This document shows positions 18,189-27,163 of a DNA stretch of 64,000 nucleotides, piece by piece; position 1 is the first letter of the stretch; each line of letters starts with the position of its first letter. The notes under the pieces were generated by a model. That model did not search any database, had not been told where the DNA came from, and was given only the letters and a program-made list of their open reading frames with translations. The stretch lies in contig NZ_CP075184.1 of the NCBI RefSeq assembly GCF_020510705.1, positions 3,844,001 to 3,908,000 on the forward strand, given 5' to 3'. The DNA is from Acidovorax radicis. GTDB lineage: Bacteria > Pseudomonadota > Gammaproteobacteria > Burkholderiales > Burkholderiaceae_C. The translations under genes were made by a program, and so were the position numbers.

Positions 18189-20590
18189 ACCAGCGCGACG
18201 CTCTCTCCACAAGCCTCGCCGTGAGCCGCGACGCCGTGGATAGCCCGGTGGCCGCAGCCGCCGACACCCAGGCATCCGAGCCCCTCGCCAGCGCGCGCGC
18301 CATGGGCCAGTCGCACTTCCACGAAAGCGCCCGCGCCCAGGTGGCGGGCGCCGCCCATTACATCGACGACCTGCCCGAGGTGAAGGGCACGCTGTATGCG
18401 GCACCCATCCTCTCGACCGTGGCGCACGGCACCTTGAACGGCGTTCATGCTGACGCGGCCCTCGCCCTGCCCGGCGTGCGCGGCGTGGTGCTGGCCGCTG
18501 ATGTGCCCGGCGACAAGCTGCTGGCCGCTTTTGCACACGACGAACCCGTGTTTGCGCACGACACCGTGCAGCACATCGGCCAGGTCATCGGCTTGGTGGT
18601 GGCCGACTCGGTTATGCAGGCGCGCCGCGCCGCGCGTGCCGTGAAGCTCGACATCACGCCCCTGCCCGCCGTGCTCTCGGTGCACGACGCACTGAAGGCC
18701 GAGAGCTATGTGCTGCCGCCGGTGTTCGTGCGCCGGGGCGATGCCGCTACGGGCCTTGCGCAATCGGCACACCGCCTGCAAGGCGCGTTCGAGGTGGGCG
18801 GGCAAGAGCATTTTTATCTGGAAGGCCAGATCGCCTACGCGCTGCCGCTGGAGCAAAAACAGTGGTGGATCTATTCCAGCACCCAGCACCCCGGCGAGGT
18901 GCAGCACTGGGTAGCGCACGCCCTCGGCATCGACAACCACGCCGTGCGTGTGGAATGCCGGCGCATAGGTGGCGGCTTTGGCGGCAAGGAGACGCAGGCC
19001 GGCCACCTGGCCGTGTGGGCCGCCGTGGCCGCCCACAAGTTCGGCCGCGCCGTCAAGCTGCGGCTGGACCGCGATGAAGACTTCATGGTCACCGGCAAGC
19101 GCCACCCGTTCACCTACGAGTACGACGTGGGTTTTGACGACACGGGCCGCATCACGGGCCTCAAGCTCCAGATGGCGGCCAACTGCGGCTTCAGTGCCGA
19201 CCTGTCGGGCCCTGTGGCCGACCGGGCCGTGTTCCACGCCGACAACGCCTACTACCTGAGCGACGTCGACATCGCCTCGTACCGCTGCAAGACCAACACC
19301 CAGAGCCACACGGCGTTTCGCGGCTTTGGCGGCCCGCAGGGTGTGATCGTGATCGAGGCCATCCTGGGCGACATAGCGCGCGCGCTGGGCCGCGACGCAC
19401 AAGACGTGCGCCTGGTCAACCTGTATGGCAAGGATGCGGCGGACGGCCGCAACGTCACGCACTACCAGATGACGGTGGAGGACAACATCCTGCACGCGCT
19501 GATGCCCCAGCTCGAGCGCGATGCCGACTACCGCCAACGCCAGACCAAGATCGCCGAGTGGAATGCCCTGCAGCCCGTGCTCAAGCGCGGCCTGGCCATC
19601 ACGCCGGTCAAGTTCGGCATCAGCTTCACGGCCACGCTGTTCAACCAGGCGGGCGCATTGGTGCATGTGTACACCGACGGCAGCGTGCAGGTGAACCACG
19701 GTGGCACCGAAATGGGCCAGGGCCTGCACACCAAGGTGGCGCAGATCGTGGCCGACGAGCTGGGCGTGCCGCTGCACCGCGTGCTGGTCACGGCCAGCGA
19801 CACCAGCAAGGTGCCCAACGCCAGCGCCACGGCGGCCAGTAGCGGCACCGACCTGAACGGCCGCGCCGCCCAGTACGCCGCGCGCAACGTGCGCGACAAC
19901 CTGGCGTCGTTCGTGTGCGGGCTGGACGGCTGCGGTGCGGGGGCCATCCGGTTCGCGGGGGGCCAGGTGATCTCACCCAAAAAGGTGCGCGCCTTCGACG
20001 ACGTGGTGAAGGAGGCGTACGCCAACCGCATCCAGCTGTGGAGCGACGGCTTCTACCGCACGCCCAAGATCCACTACGACAAGACCACGCTCACGGGCCG
20101 GCCGTTCTACTACTTCTCATACGGCGCGGCCTGCACCGAGGTGGTGATCGACACGCTCACTGGCGAGAGCCGCGTGGTGGCCGTGGACATCCTGCACGAC
20201 GTGGGCCACAGCATCAACCCGGCCATCGACATCGGCCAGATCGAGGGCGGCTTCGTGCAGGGCATGGGCTGGCTCACGACCGAGCAGCTGGTGTGGAACG
20301 ACAAAGGCACTCTGACCACCCATGCACCCAGCACCTACAAGATCCCGGCCACGGGCGACATCCCCGCGCATTTCCGCGTGAACCTGTGGCCCGAGGCCAA
20401 CCGCGAGGACAACGTGGGCGGCAGCAAGGCGGTGGGTGAGCCGCCGTTCATGCTGGCGATCAGCGTGTATGAAGCCCTGCGCAATGCGGTGGCGGCCGGG
20501 CGGAGCGGGGATGCAACGGCGCCCGTGGTGCTGACTGCGCCAGCGACTGCGGAGAACGTGCTGAGAGCTTTGGGGCGGTTGGAGAATTGA
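18185..20590 (+). CDS. xdhB: Xanthine dehydrogenase large (molybdenum) subunit
   Basis: An 801-residue molybdopterin-binding subunit that hydroxylates hypoxanthine to xanthine and xanthine to urate. Conserved blocks are GGGFGGKETQ near residue 262, FRGFGGPQG near residue 377 with the substrate-contacting Arg, GGTEMGQGLHTK near residue 508, and VGEPPFML near residue 750 with the catalytic Glu. The start overlaps the end of xdhA (ATGA), so the subunits are translationally coupled. The first 35 residues are a variable extension. The maturation factor XdhC is not in this operon but is encoded about 10 kb away at 30552-31373. The gene ends convergently to a GGDEF gene, across a repeat-filled spacer. 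Confidence 0.97.
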   Translation: MNQRDALSTSLAVSRDAVDSPVAAAADTQASEPLASARAMGQSHFHESARAQVAGAAHYIDDLPEVKGTLYAAPILSTVAHGTLNGVHADAALALPGVRGVVLAADVPGDKLLAAFAHDEPVFAHDTVQHIGQVIGLVVADSVMQARRAARAVKLDITPLPAVLSVHDALKAESYVLPPVFVRRGDAATGLAQSAHRLQGAFEVGGQEHFYLEGQIAYALPLEQKQWWIYSSTQHPGEVQHWVAHALGIDNHAVRVECRRIGGGFGGKETQAGHLAVWAAVAAHKFGRAVKLRLDRDEDFMVTGKRHPFTYEYDVGFDDTGRITGLKLQMAANCGFSADLSGPVADRAVFHADNAYYLSDVDIASYRCKTNTQSHTAFRGFGGPQGVIVIEAILGDIARALGRDAQDVRLVNLYGKDAADGRNVTHYQMTVEDNILHALMPQLERDADYRQRQTKIAEWNALQPVLKRGLAITPVKFGISFTATLFNQAGALVHVYTDGSVQVNHGGTEMGQGLHTKVAQIVADELGVPLHRVLVTASDTSKVPNASATAASSGTDLNGRAAQYAARNVRDNLASFVCGLDGCGAGAIRFAGGQVISPKKVRAFDDVVKEAYANRIQLWSDGFYRTPKIHYDKTTLTGRPFYYFSYGAACTEVVIDTLTGESRVVAVDILHDVGHSINPAIDIGQIEGGFVQGMGWLTTEQLVWNDKGTLTTHAPSTYKIPATGDIPAHFRVNLWPEANREDNVGGSKAVGEPPFMLAISVYEALRNAVAAGRSGDATAPVVLTAPATAENVLRALGRLEN

Positions 20591-20591
20591 T

Positions 20592-20645
20592 CTTTTTGGC
20601 CGCTAGCACTTGTGGGAAAAGCGGTAGCAGCTATCATTTTTGAAG
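20592..20645. repeat. Short palindromic repeat, copy 6, diverged
   Basis: GGCCGCTAGCACTTGTGGGAAAAGCGGTAGCAGCTAT pattern just after the xdhB stop. The arms are recognisable and the loop is altered. Confidence 0.65.
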
Positions 20646-20700
20646 AATTTCTTTGCTGATGTACCGGGGTGTAGGCCTGCGTGCTGGTCTGGTCGCTTGT

Positions 20701-20830
20701 CTGGTTGAAGGACGGAGGCCGGGCGCACTCCCCGGCTCCCGCACTGGGCACAGGCATGCCATCCGATCAGCGAGCGAGCCCCGGTTTCGACAAGCTCAGC
20801 CCGAGCGGCCTGAAAGCCGGCATGACAGCC
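20701..20830. repeat. Solo outer-arm relative of the large inverted element
   Basis: Read on the minus strand, this stretch parallels the outer arm of the element at 55223-56031: GAGCTTGTCGAAACCGGGGCT, then a TGATC block, GGCATGCCTG and GGAGCCGGG in the same order. No inverted partner is present here. It lies between two short palindromic repeats in the 307-bp convergent spacer between xdhB and the GGDEF gene, which holds no gene. Confidence 0.6.
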
Positions 20831-20840
20831 CAACAAAACA

Positions 20841-20893
20841 CTACAAAAACAATAGCTGCTGGCGCTTATCCCATAAGCGCCAGCAGCCAAAAC
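20841..20893. repeat. Short palindromic repeat, copy 7
   Basis: AATAGCTGCTGGCGCTTATC followed by CCATAAGCGCCAGCAGCC: a nearly perfect hairpin just after the stop codon of the minus-strand GGDEF gene. Confidence 0.9.
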
Positions 20894-20897
20894 CCCC

Positions 20898-23030
20898 TCA
20901 AACAGGCCCCAACGCCATCCGCCCCGACGAAGTGACCGAGGCATCCCGCGCATGCCGCGTCTCCACCCGGTTGCGCCCCGCCCGCTTGGCGTCATAGCAG
21001 GCCATGTCGGCCGCATACAGCACCGACGGTACGTCCTGCAAGGTGGCATCCAGCACCACCAGGCCAATACTGACCCCCAAGTTGAAGCTGCGACCGTGGT
21101 ATGCGGGCTCCCAGGCCTGCACGGCGACGCGCAGCTGCTCAGCCACCGCCTGGCCCCGCGCCAAGGCAAACCCGGGCAGCACCACGGCAAACTCGTCGCC
21201 ACCCAGGCGGGCCGCCCAGCCGATCTGGCGCACCTGCGAAGCCAGCAGGCGTGCCACATGGCGCAACACATCGTCGCCCGCGTCGTGGCCCGCGATGTCG
21301 TTCACCACAGTGAAATGGTCCAGGTCCAGAAACAGCACCACCCCATCACCCGGCGCCTCCCCGGCTGGCAGATCGGCCACAGGGGCCCTGGCAAAGCGCT
21401 CTGCCAGCAACTGCCCCAGCTTCTCGTCGAAGGCCCGGCGGTTCAACAGCTGGGTGAGGGCGTCGTGGGTACGCTCCCAGGACTGCTGCACCTGGGCTTC
21501 ACGGGTGGCGGTGATGTCTTCCAGTATCCAGACCGTGCCACCATGGATGTCGCCCTGGCGCACCCCCTGCCCTTGCACGCGCGCCCACACCGGCGCGCCA
21601 TCCTTGCGCATGAAACAGATGTCGCCATCAAACGCCCCGTGCGCCGCCACCTCGCTGCGCACGCGCTCACCCACCTGGCGATAGTCGGCGTCGCTTGCAT
21701 ACAGGCAGCGGGCAGGCCGGCCCTGCAACTCTTGGGGGGTGTAGCCCAGCATCATGCAGGCTGCGCGGCTCACCACATCCAGTGCGCCAGCGCGTGAAAT
21801 CACGATGCCCACCGATGCACTGTTGAGCACGGCCTGGAATTGCCCATCCAGGGTGTCCTGGCGAAGCTGCTGCTCTGCGCGCTGCACAACCAGGGCCTCA
21901 AACACACGCACCAGCTCGCTCACCTCGCCACCGCTGCCGATTCCGCGAGGCCAGTCCATGGCATCGGGGGGCTCTTCGTCGCTGGGGGCGCCCAGAAGGT
22001 GGCGGGCCTTGTAGCGCAGTTGCGCAAGCGGCCGGGCCATCCACCCCATCAAGGCCACCGCCAGCACCACACACAGTGCCATGCTTGTGGCAGCCAGCCA
22101 CCACGCCTTGCGTTGTGCGCCCCGCAGTGGCGCCAGCAGCGCCTGCGAGGCACTCACCCGCGCAACAATCCATTGCGGCAGCGGCATGCCCGCCATGCTC
22201 ACGATGTGGTCCGATTGCACCTGGGTGACGCCGCGCCCCGCCATGGGGTGGGCCTCTTCCAGCCAGCGGGTGTACACCGGCGCCAGGCCCGCTTCGTCCT
22301 GCGCCTTGCCCATGATCCGCGCGGGATCAGAGTGCGAAAGGATGGTGCCGTCGCGGGTGAAAACGATCAATTTGGAGTCCTCGCGTGCGGGCAAGGCCAT
22401 CGATGGCGGCAGCAGGCTTTGCGACTGCAAACGCAACCCTCCCGCCACCACGCCGAGCACGGTGCCATCGTCCCGGTGCAGCGGCATGGTGAACATCACG
22501 CGGGCCTCGCTGGTGCGGCCGGCAATGAGCTCTGACACCAGCGGCTTGCCATCCATCAGTGTGCGCCGCAGCGCATCGCGCTCGGCCGGGTCCAGATCGG
22601 AGGCTTTTTCAAGGCGTCCACCACGCAGGTTCAGGCGCAGATCACCATTGCTGCGGGCCACCTGCATGGTGTCGAAAAACTGCACCGCCGGAAGGCCCTG
22701 CTGAAGCAGCCACTCCAGCGACGAGGGGGAGTCGAGCACGGCAGGTGTGATGCCCGCAGCCACCGTGCGCAGCACCTTCTGGCTTTGTTCGATCTTGCTG
22801 GCCAAAAGGCGCGCCACCACCTCGACCTCGTCGTTTTGCTGGCTGACCATACGGCTCAATGCCTCTTGCCCCGACGCACGCGCCACCAGCCAGGCGGATA
22901 CGGCCCCCGACAGGGCCACGGCCAGCGCCGCCACCAGCATGAGCCGCAGCACCAGGGCCCCCGGCATCAGCCAGCCCGGCGCATCATTCGGCGCGGTGGC
23001 TATGGAGGGGCTACTGTTGGGGAGCGTCAT
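20898..23030 (-). CDS. Membrane sensor diguanylate cyclase (Cache-PAS-GGDEF)
   Basis: A 710-residue diguanylate cyclase. After the start MTLPNSS at 23030, chosen because the next upstream frame is arginine- and cysteine-rich junk, come a transmembrane helix at about residues 22-45, a periplasmic Cache-like sensor of about 250 residues, a second transmembrane helix near residue 310, a linker, a PAS domain (about 400-530) and a GGDEF domain. The active-site loop is a canonical GGDEF in RLGGDEFAVVLPG. The residues at the inhibitory I-site read RQIG instead of RxxD, so product inhibition through that site is probably lost. It faces xdhB convergently. The signal sensed is unknown. Confidence 0.94.
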   Translation of the reverse strand: MTLPNSSPSIATAPNDAPGWLMPGALVLRLMLVAALAVALSGAVSAWLVARASGQEALSRMVSQQNDEVEVVARLLASKIEQSQKVLRTVAAGITPAVLDSPSSLEWLLQQGLPAVQFFDTMQVARSNGDLRLNLRGGRLEKASDLDPAERDALRRTLMDGKPLVSELIAGRTSEARVMFTMPLHRDDGTVLGVVAGGLRLQSQSLLPPSMALPAREDSKLIVFTRDGTILSHSDPARIMGKAQDEAGLAPVYTRWLEEAHPMAGRGVTQVQSDHIVSMAGMPLPQWIVARVSASQALLAPLRGAQRKAWWLAATSMALCVVLAVALMGWMARPLAQLRYKARHLLGAPSDEEPPDAMDWPRGIGSGGEVSELVRVFEALVVQRAEQQLRQDTLDGQFQAVLNSASVGIVISRAGALDVVSRAACMMLGYTPQELQGRPARCLYASDADYRQVGERVRSEVAAHGAFDGDICFMRKDGAPVWARVQGQGVRQGDIHGGTVWILEDITATREAQVQQSWERTHDALTQLLNRRAFDEKLGQLLAERFARAPVADLPAGEAPGDGVVLFLDLDHFTVVNDIAGHDAGDDVLRHVARLLASQVRQIGWAARLGGDEFAVVLPGFALARGQAVAEQLRVAVQAWEPAYHGRSFNLGVSIGLVVLDATLQDVPSVLYAADMACYDAKRAGRNRVETRHARDASVTSSGRMALGPV

Positions 23031-23379
23031 GGGCCCTTGGGTGCACAAGCACTGCGCGCCCGCGCAAAAGGGGTGATGCCCTTGCCATGTGCGCAAACAC
23101 CCGTCCGTTGCGTGCGTTGGGGTGCGCCACCCGACGGCACACGATGCAGCCCGCGCCCTGGCCCCTGCAGTGGGCAAGGCGCCGCCAAACAGCCCAGCGC
23201 CCTGTTTTCAGGCACACAACGCGTGACAGGCTTGGTCAAGGTGGGGCGGGTCAAAAAGGACATGTCCCAACAAATATACGCAGCCCCTTCGCCCCGGGGC
23301 TTGGGTGGAACCCTCGGTCAACGCCGGGGAAAAACCCTGAGTGAACGCGCGCCCGCACGGGGCCGCACGCCCCGCTGCG
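23031..23379. other. Intergenic, about 349 bp
   Basis: Spacer between the GGDEF gene and the Crp/Fnr-type gene, both on the minus strand. It contains the 10-bp palindrome GGACATGTCC near 23258-23268 and GC-rich inverted stretches near 23290-23310. I see no gene and cannot place the promoter. Confidence 0.4.
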
Positions 23380-24003
23380 TCAACAGCCGGCCATGGACTG
23401 CAAGGCCATCGGCTGGGGCAGGTTCAGCACGTTGCCTGTGCCGTGGATCAGGCCCATCTCGCGCAGATGGCGCAGCACCCGCGAGAATGTCTCGGGGGCA
23501 ATGCCCAGTTGGGCCGCGATCAGGCGCTTGCGCAGGCGCAGCGTGACCTGCATCGAGCCACTGTGGTCAGGCTCGGCATTCTTGAGCAGCCATTGCGCGC
23601 AACGCGACTCCGCGTCTTGCGCCAGGCGACTCACCGCCAGTTCGGACTGCTGGCGGAACCCTTGCGCCATATCCAGCAACAGGCTGCGCGCACCTGCGGG
23701 CATTTCAGCCAGGCTGCGACGAAACGCTTCAATCGGCACACGGCGAATCTGCACGCGCGTATCGGCCACCATATCCACCGGAAGCGGCTGCTCCATCAGG
23801 GCCGATGCCGCATCGAGCCAGAACGGCGCCTCTACCGCACCCAGCTGGTGGCGCAGGAAGCCGTCGTCCAGCACGCCGCGCAATACGCGGCCGCTTTCCA
23901 GGTGCAGAACAGAGGTTAGGACCTCGTTGCGTCGGCGCAGCACTTCACCGGGGGCGATGACCTCGGTTTCAGCGGGCAGAGAAAATAGTGTAGATGGCAG
24001 CAT
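23380..24003 (-). CDS. Crp/Fnr-family transcriptional regulator
   Basis: A 207-residue regulator with an N-terminal cyclic-nucleotide-binding-like beta domain (about residues 10-120) and a C-terminal winged helix, in which RLIAAQLGIAPETFSRVLRH (about 160-180) is the helix-turn-helix. It lacks the N-terminal cysteine cluster of true FNR, so it should not carry an oxygen-sensing 4Fe-4S centre. The effector is unknown. Start 24003 (MLPSTLF) is preferred over 24039; neither has a strong ribosome site. An FNR-like palindrome 36 bases upstream suggests autoregulation or control by FNR. It diverges from the porin gene at 24396. Confidence 0.9.
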   Translation of the reverse strand: MLPSTLFSLPAETEVIAPGEVLRRRNEVLTSVLHLESGRVLRGVLDDGFLRHQLGAVEAPFWLDAASALMEQPLPVDMVADTRVQIRRVPIEAFRRSLAEMPAGARSLLLDMAQGFRQQSELAVSRLAQDAESRCAQWLLKNAEPDHSGSMQVTLRLRKRLIAAQLGIAPETFSRVLRHLREMGLIHGTGNVLNLPQPMALQSMAGC

Positions 24004-24038
24004 GAAAAGCACTTTGCCGCGCCGCCACGCTGCAGGCA

Positions 24039-24052
24039 TTGAGCAAGATCAA
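24039..24052. promoter_or_regulatory. FNR/Crp-like binding site
   Basis: TTGAGCAAGATCAA matches TTGAT-N4-ATCAA except for one base in the left half. It lies in the divergent spacer between the Crp/Fnr-type regulator gene and the porin gene. A second, weaker half (TTGAGCAAGAACA) is near 24087. Confidence 0.6.
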
Positions 24053-24196
24053 ATCACAACCCCGCCGAAAGCCTCGAAACGCCAGGGTTTGAGCAAGAAC
24101 ACACTAAAACGCCCGCGCACACAGCCCAACACCGCGTCCACCGCCACCCGGAAAAACACGGGGGCAGGCGGCTTGGGCCTGCGGCCTAATACACGT

Positions 24197-24240
24197 AACG
24201 GCTACCCAACTGCTACCTAACTGCTATCTAACGGCTGGGG
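24197..24240. repeat. Four 11-bp tandem repeats upstream of porin
   Basis: AACGGCTACCC, AACTGCTACCT, AACTGCTATCT and AACGGCTGGGG follow each other directly. An 11-bp period puts each unit on nearly the same DNA face. They lie about 160 bp before the porin start and may be binding sites for a regulator. Confidence 0.8.
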
Positions 24241-24395
24241 CCATGGGCAGGCACGCACGCATCGTTGTGGACCAAGGCACGGAAATTGCGACAAACTGTG
24301 GGCTGGCCAGGCCCTGCACCACGGTGCGCCAGGGGCGGCAGCCACACCCCACGCAAACGCCGGATATCCGGCACCTTCACAACCAGGATGTCTTC

Positions 24396-25436
24396 ATGAA
24401 AAAAACCCGGATCGCACTTTCTTTATCGCTCGGCGGCGCATTGCTGTGTGCCACAGGCGCCTATGCACAGAGTTCCGTGCAGGTGATGGGCCTGGCAGAC
24501 GTGTTTGTCGGCTCCATGAAAAACGCGGGCGACGCCGGCAGCCGCTCGGCCGTTGACAGTGGCGGCATGACCACCTCGTGGTTTGGCTTCAAGGGCACCG
24601 AAGACCTGGGCGGCGGGCTGAAGGCCAACTTCGCGCTCACGTCTTTCATCAAGGTCGATACCGGCTCGCAGGGCCGTTTTGCCAATGACACCTTCTTCTC
24701 GCGCGATGCCAACGTGGGCCTCTCGGGCTCGTTCGGCAGTGTCTCGCTCGGTCGCGGGCTCGCCCCCAATTTCGTGCCGTCCGTCGTGGCCAACCCGCTG
24801 GGAGACTCGTTCACCTTCTCGCCCCTCATCGTGCACATGAATGTGCCGCTGTTCAACGGCACGGGCTGGGGTTCCACCACGCCGTCCGACACCGGCTGGT
24901 CCAACGAAATCGTCTACAGCACCCCCAACATGGGCGGGCTCACGGCCAACATGCACTACCAGTTTGGAGAGGTCGCGGGCAGCAACGGCAAGAAAAACGT
25001 CGGCGTGAACGCGCTGTATTTCAACGGCCCCATCACGCTCACCGGTTTTTATGAGCGTGACCAGATCAGCAACCCCGCCGTGCCCAACACCTACCTGGGC
25101 ACCACCAAAACCGACTGGATGCTGGGCGGCGCCTACGACTTTGCCGTGGTGAAGGCGTTTGCCAGCTACGGCCAGGCCAAGGCCGACAACACCAGCAACA
25201 AGGCCAAGACCACGCAATTGGGTGTGTCGGTGCCCACGGGTGCTGCAGGCAAGGTGCTGGCATCGTTTGCGCAGACCAAGATGACCGACACGGACATCTC
25301 GCGCAAGACCTTCACCGTGGGGTATGACTACTTCCTGTCCAAGCGCACCGACGTGTATGTGATGGCCATGAACGACCGCATCACCCACCAGACCAACGGC
25401 AACAGCGTCGGCCTGGGGATTCGCCACAGGTTTTAA
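24396..25436 (+). CDS. Outer-membrane porin (Gram-negative porin family)
   Basis: A 346-residue trimeric general porin of the betaproteobacterial OmpC-like type. It has a 24-residue signal peptide ending in AYAQ and a mature part starting SSVQVMGLADVFVG. The chain ends in a C-terminal phenylalanine (GLGIRHRF), the outer-membrane insertion signal. RWFGFKG-like and TVGYDYFLSKRTDVYV blocks are typical of the family. Start 24396 (MKKTRIAL) is supported by AGGA upstream and by the signal peptide. Unusual features around it are the 11-bp tandem repeats in its leader region and a GC-rich repeat directly after the stop codon. Confidence 0.95.
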   Translation: MKKTRIALSLSLGGALLCATGAYAQSSVQVMGLADVFVGSMKNAGDAGSRSAVDSGGMTTSWFGFKGTEDLGGGLKANFALTSFIKVDTGSQGRFANDTFFSRDANVGLSGSFGSVSLGRGLAPNFVPSVVANPLGDSFTFSPLIVHMNVPLFNGTGWGSTTPSDTGWSNEIVYSTPNMGGLTANMHYQFGEVAGSNGKKNVGVNALYFNGPITLTGFYERDQISNPAVPNTYLGTTKTDWMLGGAYDFAVVKAFASYGQAKADNTSNKAKTTQLGVSVPTGAAGKVLASFAQTKMTDTDISRKTFTVGYDYFLSKRTDVYVMAMNDRITHQTNGNSVGLGIRHRF

Positions 25437-25520
25437 CCCCCCCCTGAGCCGCTTCGCGTCTTCCCCCCGGGGGGACGCCCCCAGCGCGGCGGGGCGGCCC
25501 TTGCGCGGGGGCGCTGGCCC
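25437..25520 (+). repeat. GC-rich element after porin stop
   Basis: It begins one base after the TAA stop with CCCCTGAGCCGCTTCGCG. The 46 bases at 25473-25518 are identical, on the opposite strand, to 59792-59837 after urtA. It contains strong inverted G/C runs and could form a stable hairpin at the mRNA 3' end. Confidence 0.85.
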
Positions 25521-25555
25521 CTGTCATGCACGCGCAGAGATTCGCATGTGCATGA

Positions 25556-25601
25556 AATTGGCCTCTAGCGCTTATCCACAAAGCGCTAGCAGCTATAAAA
25601 T
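25556..25601. repeat. Short palindromic repeat, copy 8 (supplies glycerate kinase stop)
   Basis: CTCTAGCGCTTATCCACA followed by AAGCGCTAGCAGCTATAAAA: a near-perfect hairpin. The minus-strand TAG stop of the glycerate kinase gene (25593-25595) is in its ATAGCTGC arm. Confidence 0.92.
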
Positions 25602-26960
25602 CAAGAGCAACCGAAAGTCATTCACATTGGTGTGAGTGGGGCCGGTGACCAGCAGGTCACCCAACCCCGCGAAGAACCCCCAGGCGTCGTTGCGCGCCAG
25701 ATGGTCGTCGACGCGCAGCTTGGCATCGCCCGCGCGCGCCAGCGTATCGGGGCACACAAACGCCCCTGCATTGTCTTCACTGCCGTCGATGCCATCGGTG
25801 TCGGCCGCCAGCGCCCACACCTTCGTCTCGCCTTGCAGCGCCTGCGCCAGGCCCAGGCAAAACTCACCCGCCCGCCCGCCGCGCCCCCGCTCCACACCCG
25901 GCGCCCGGGGCCGCACCGTCACGGTGGTTTCACCGCCAGACAAAATCACGCACGGCGCAGCAAAGGGCTGGCCACGGCGCGCCACCGAGCGCGCCAGCGC
26001 CGCGTGCACCTTGCCCACCTCGCGCGACTCCCCCTCGATCTCGTCCGACAGCACATGGGCGGGCAGGCCTGCTGCGCGCGCCACGGCGGCGGCGGCTTGC
26101 AGTGCCTGCCAGGGGGTGGCGATGAGGTGCACGGCATGGCCCACAAACCGAGGGTCGCCGGGTTTGGGGGTTTCGAGCGTTGCGGCCCGCAGCGCGGCCT
26201 CAATGCCCCCGGGTATCTCGATGCCATAACGCGCCAGAATCGCCAGCGCATCGGCACAGGTGGTGGCGTCAGGCACCGTGGGGCCACTGGCGATGACCGA
26301 CGGGTCATCGCCCGGCACATCGCTGATGGTGAGCGTCACCACCCGCGCAGGCGCGCAGGCCGCCGCCAGCTGCCCGCCCTTGATGCGCGAGAGATGCTTG
26401 CGCACGCAGTTCATCTCGCCAATGTGGGCGCCGCTGTCCAGCAGCGCACGGTTGATGCGCTGCTTGTCTGAAAGCGTCACGCCGTCGCAGGGCAAGGTCA
26501 GCAGGGACGAGCCCCCACCCGATATCAGGCACAGCACGAGGTCGTCTGCGGTGAGCCCCTGGGTCAGGCCCATGACGCGCTCTGCCGCAGCAAGCCCTGC
26601 CGCATCGGGCACGGGGTGGGCGGCCTCCACCACCTCGATGCGCTGGGGCAAGCCTGCGGGCCGCGGCGGCGTGTGGCCATAGCGCGTCACCACCAGCCCC
26701 GACAACGGCGCATCAGCGGGCCACAGCGACTCCAGCGCCTGCGCCATGGCGCCGCCCGCCTTGCCCGCGCCCAGCACCAGCGTGCGCCCTTTGGGGGGCG
26801 CAGGCAGCCACTCGCGCATCCCCTGCAAAGGCTGGGCGTTGTGTACCGCCGCTTCATACAGTGCGCGCAAAAATGCGCGGGGATCGCCATGGAAATCCGG
26901 CAACCCGAAGGGGGGCTGCGCAGCGCAAGACTCTGAGGGTGTTTCATGCATGGCGTGCAT
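25593..26960 (-). CDS. Glycerate 2-kinase (MOFRL family, TtuD/GckA type)
   Basis: A 455-residue glycerate kinase, often misnamed hydroxypyruvate reductase. It phosphorylates D-glycerate to 2-phosphoglycerate. The visible blocks are the N-terminal VLGAGKAGGAMAQAL, CLISGGGSSLLTLP near residue 150, NCVRKHLSRIKGGQLA, DVPGDDPSVIASGPTVPD, and the C-terminal MOFRL domain with ILSGGETTVTV, AADTDGIDGSEDNAGA and THTNVNDFR. The start could be 26960 or 26951; AGGCGG precedes the first. In this setting it can drain glyoxylate from allantoin breakdown through tartronate semialdehyde and glycerate, but the two enzymes needed in between are not in the window. The stop codon is part of a palindromic repeat. 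Confidence 0.93.
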   Translation of the reverse strand: MHAMHETPSESCAAQPPFGLPDFHGDPRAFLRALYEAAVHNAQPLQGMREWLPAPPKGRTLVLGAGKAGGAMAQALESLWPADAPLSGLVVTRYGHTPPRPAGLPQRIEVVEAAHPVPDAAGLAAAERVMGLTQGLTADDLVLCLISGGGSSLLTLPCDGVTLSDKQRINRALLDSGAHIGEMNCVRKHLSRIKGGQLAAACAPARVVTLTISDVPGDDPSVIASGPTVPDATTCADALAILARYGIEIPGGIEAALRAATLETPKPGDPRFVGHAVHLIATPWQALQAAAAVARAAGLPAHVLSDEIEGESREVGKVHAALARSVARRGQPFAAPCVILSGGETTVTVRPRAPGVERGRGGRAGEFCLGLAQALQGETKVWALAADTDGIDGSEDNAGAFVCPDTLARAGDAKLRVDDHLARNDAWGFFAGLGDLLVTGPTHTNVNDFRLLLIL

Positions 26961-27163
26961 TGTGCCGCCTGGCGGCCGGGGCCGCCGCACCGTGGCCGGC
27001 GCACTTCTGGGGGGCTGTTCTGGAGGCACTTTTGCCGCGGTGCCACCGCCCTCTGGCCGCCGCCGCTCCACCCTCCGCGTGGTCTCTTTTGACACAAATT
27101 AGTAACTTCATTGTCATAAACCACCGGTATCTTTGGCCCTTGGCAAGGTATCCCACCCACACA

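Noticed and set aside
17834..19777. Minus-strand frame of 647 codons opposite xdhAB
   Set aside because: Antisense shadow of conserved xanthine dehydrogenase sequence.
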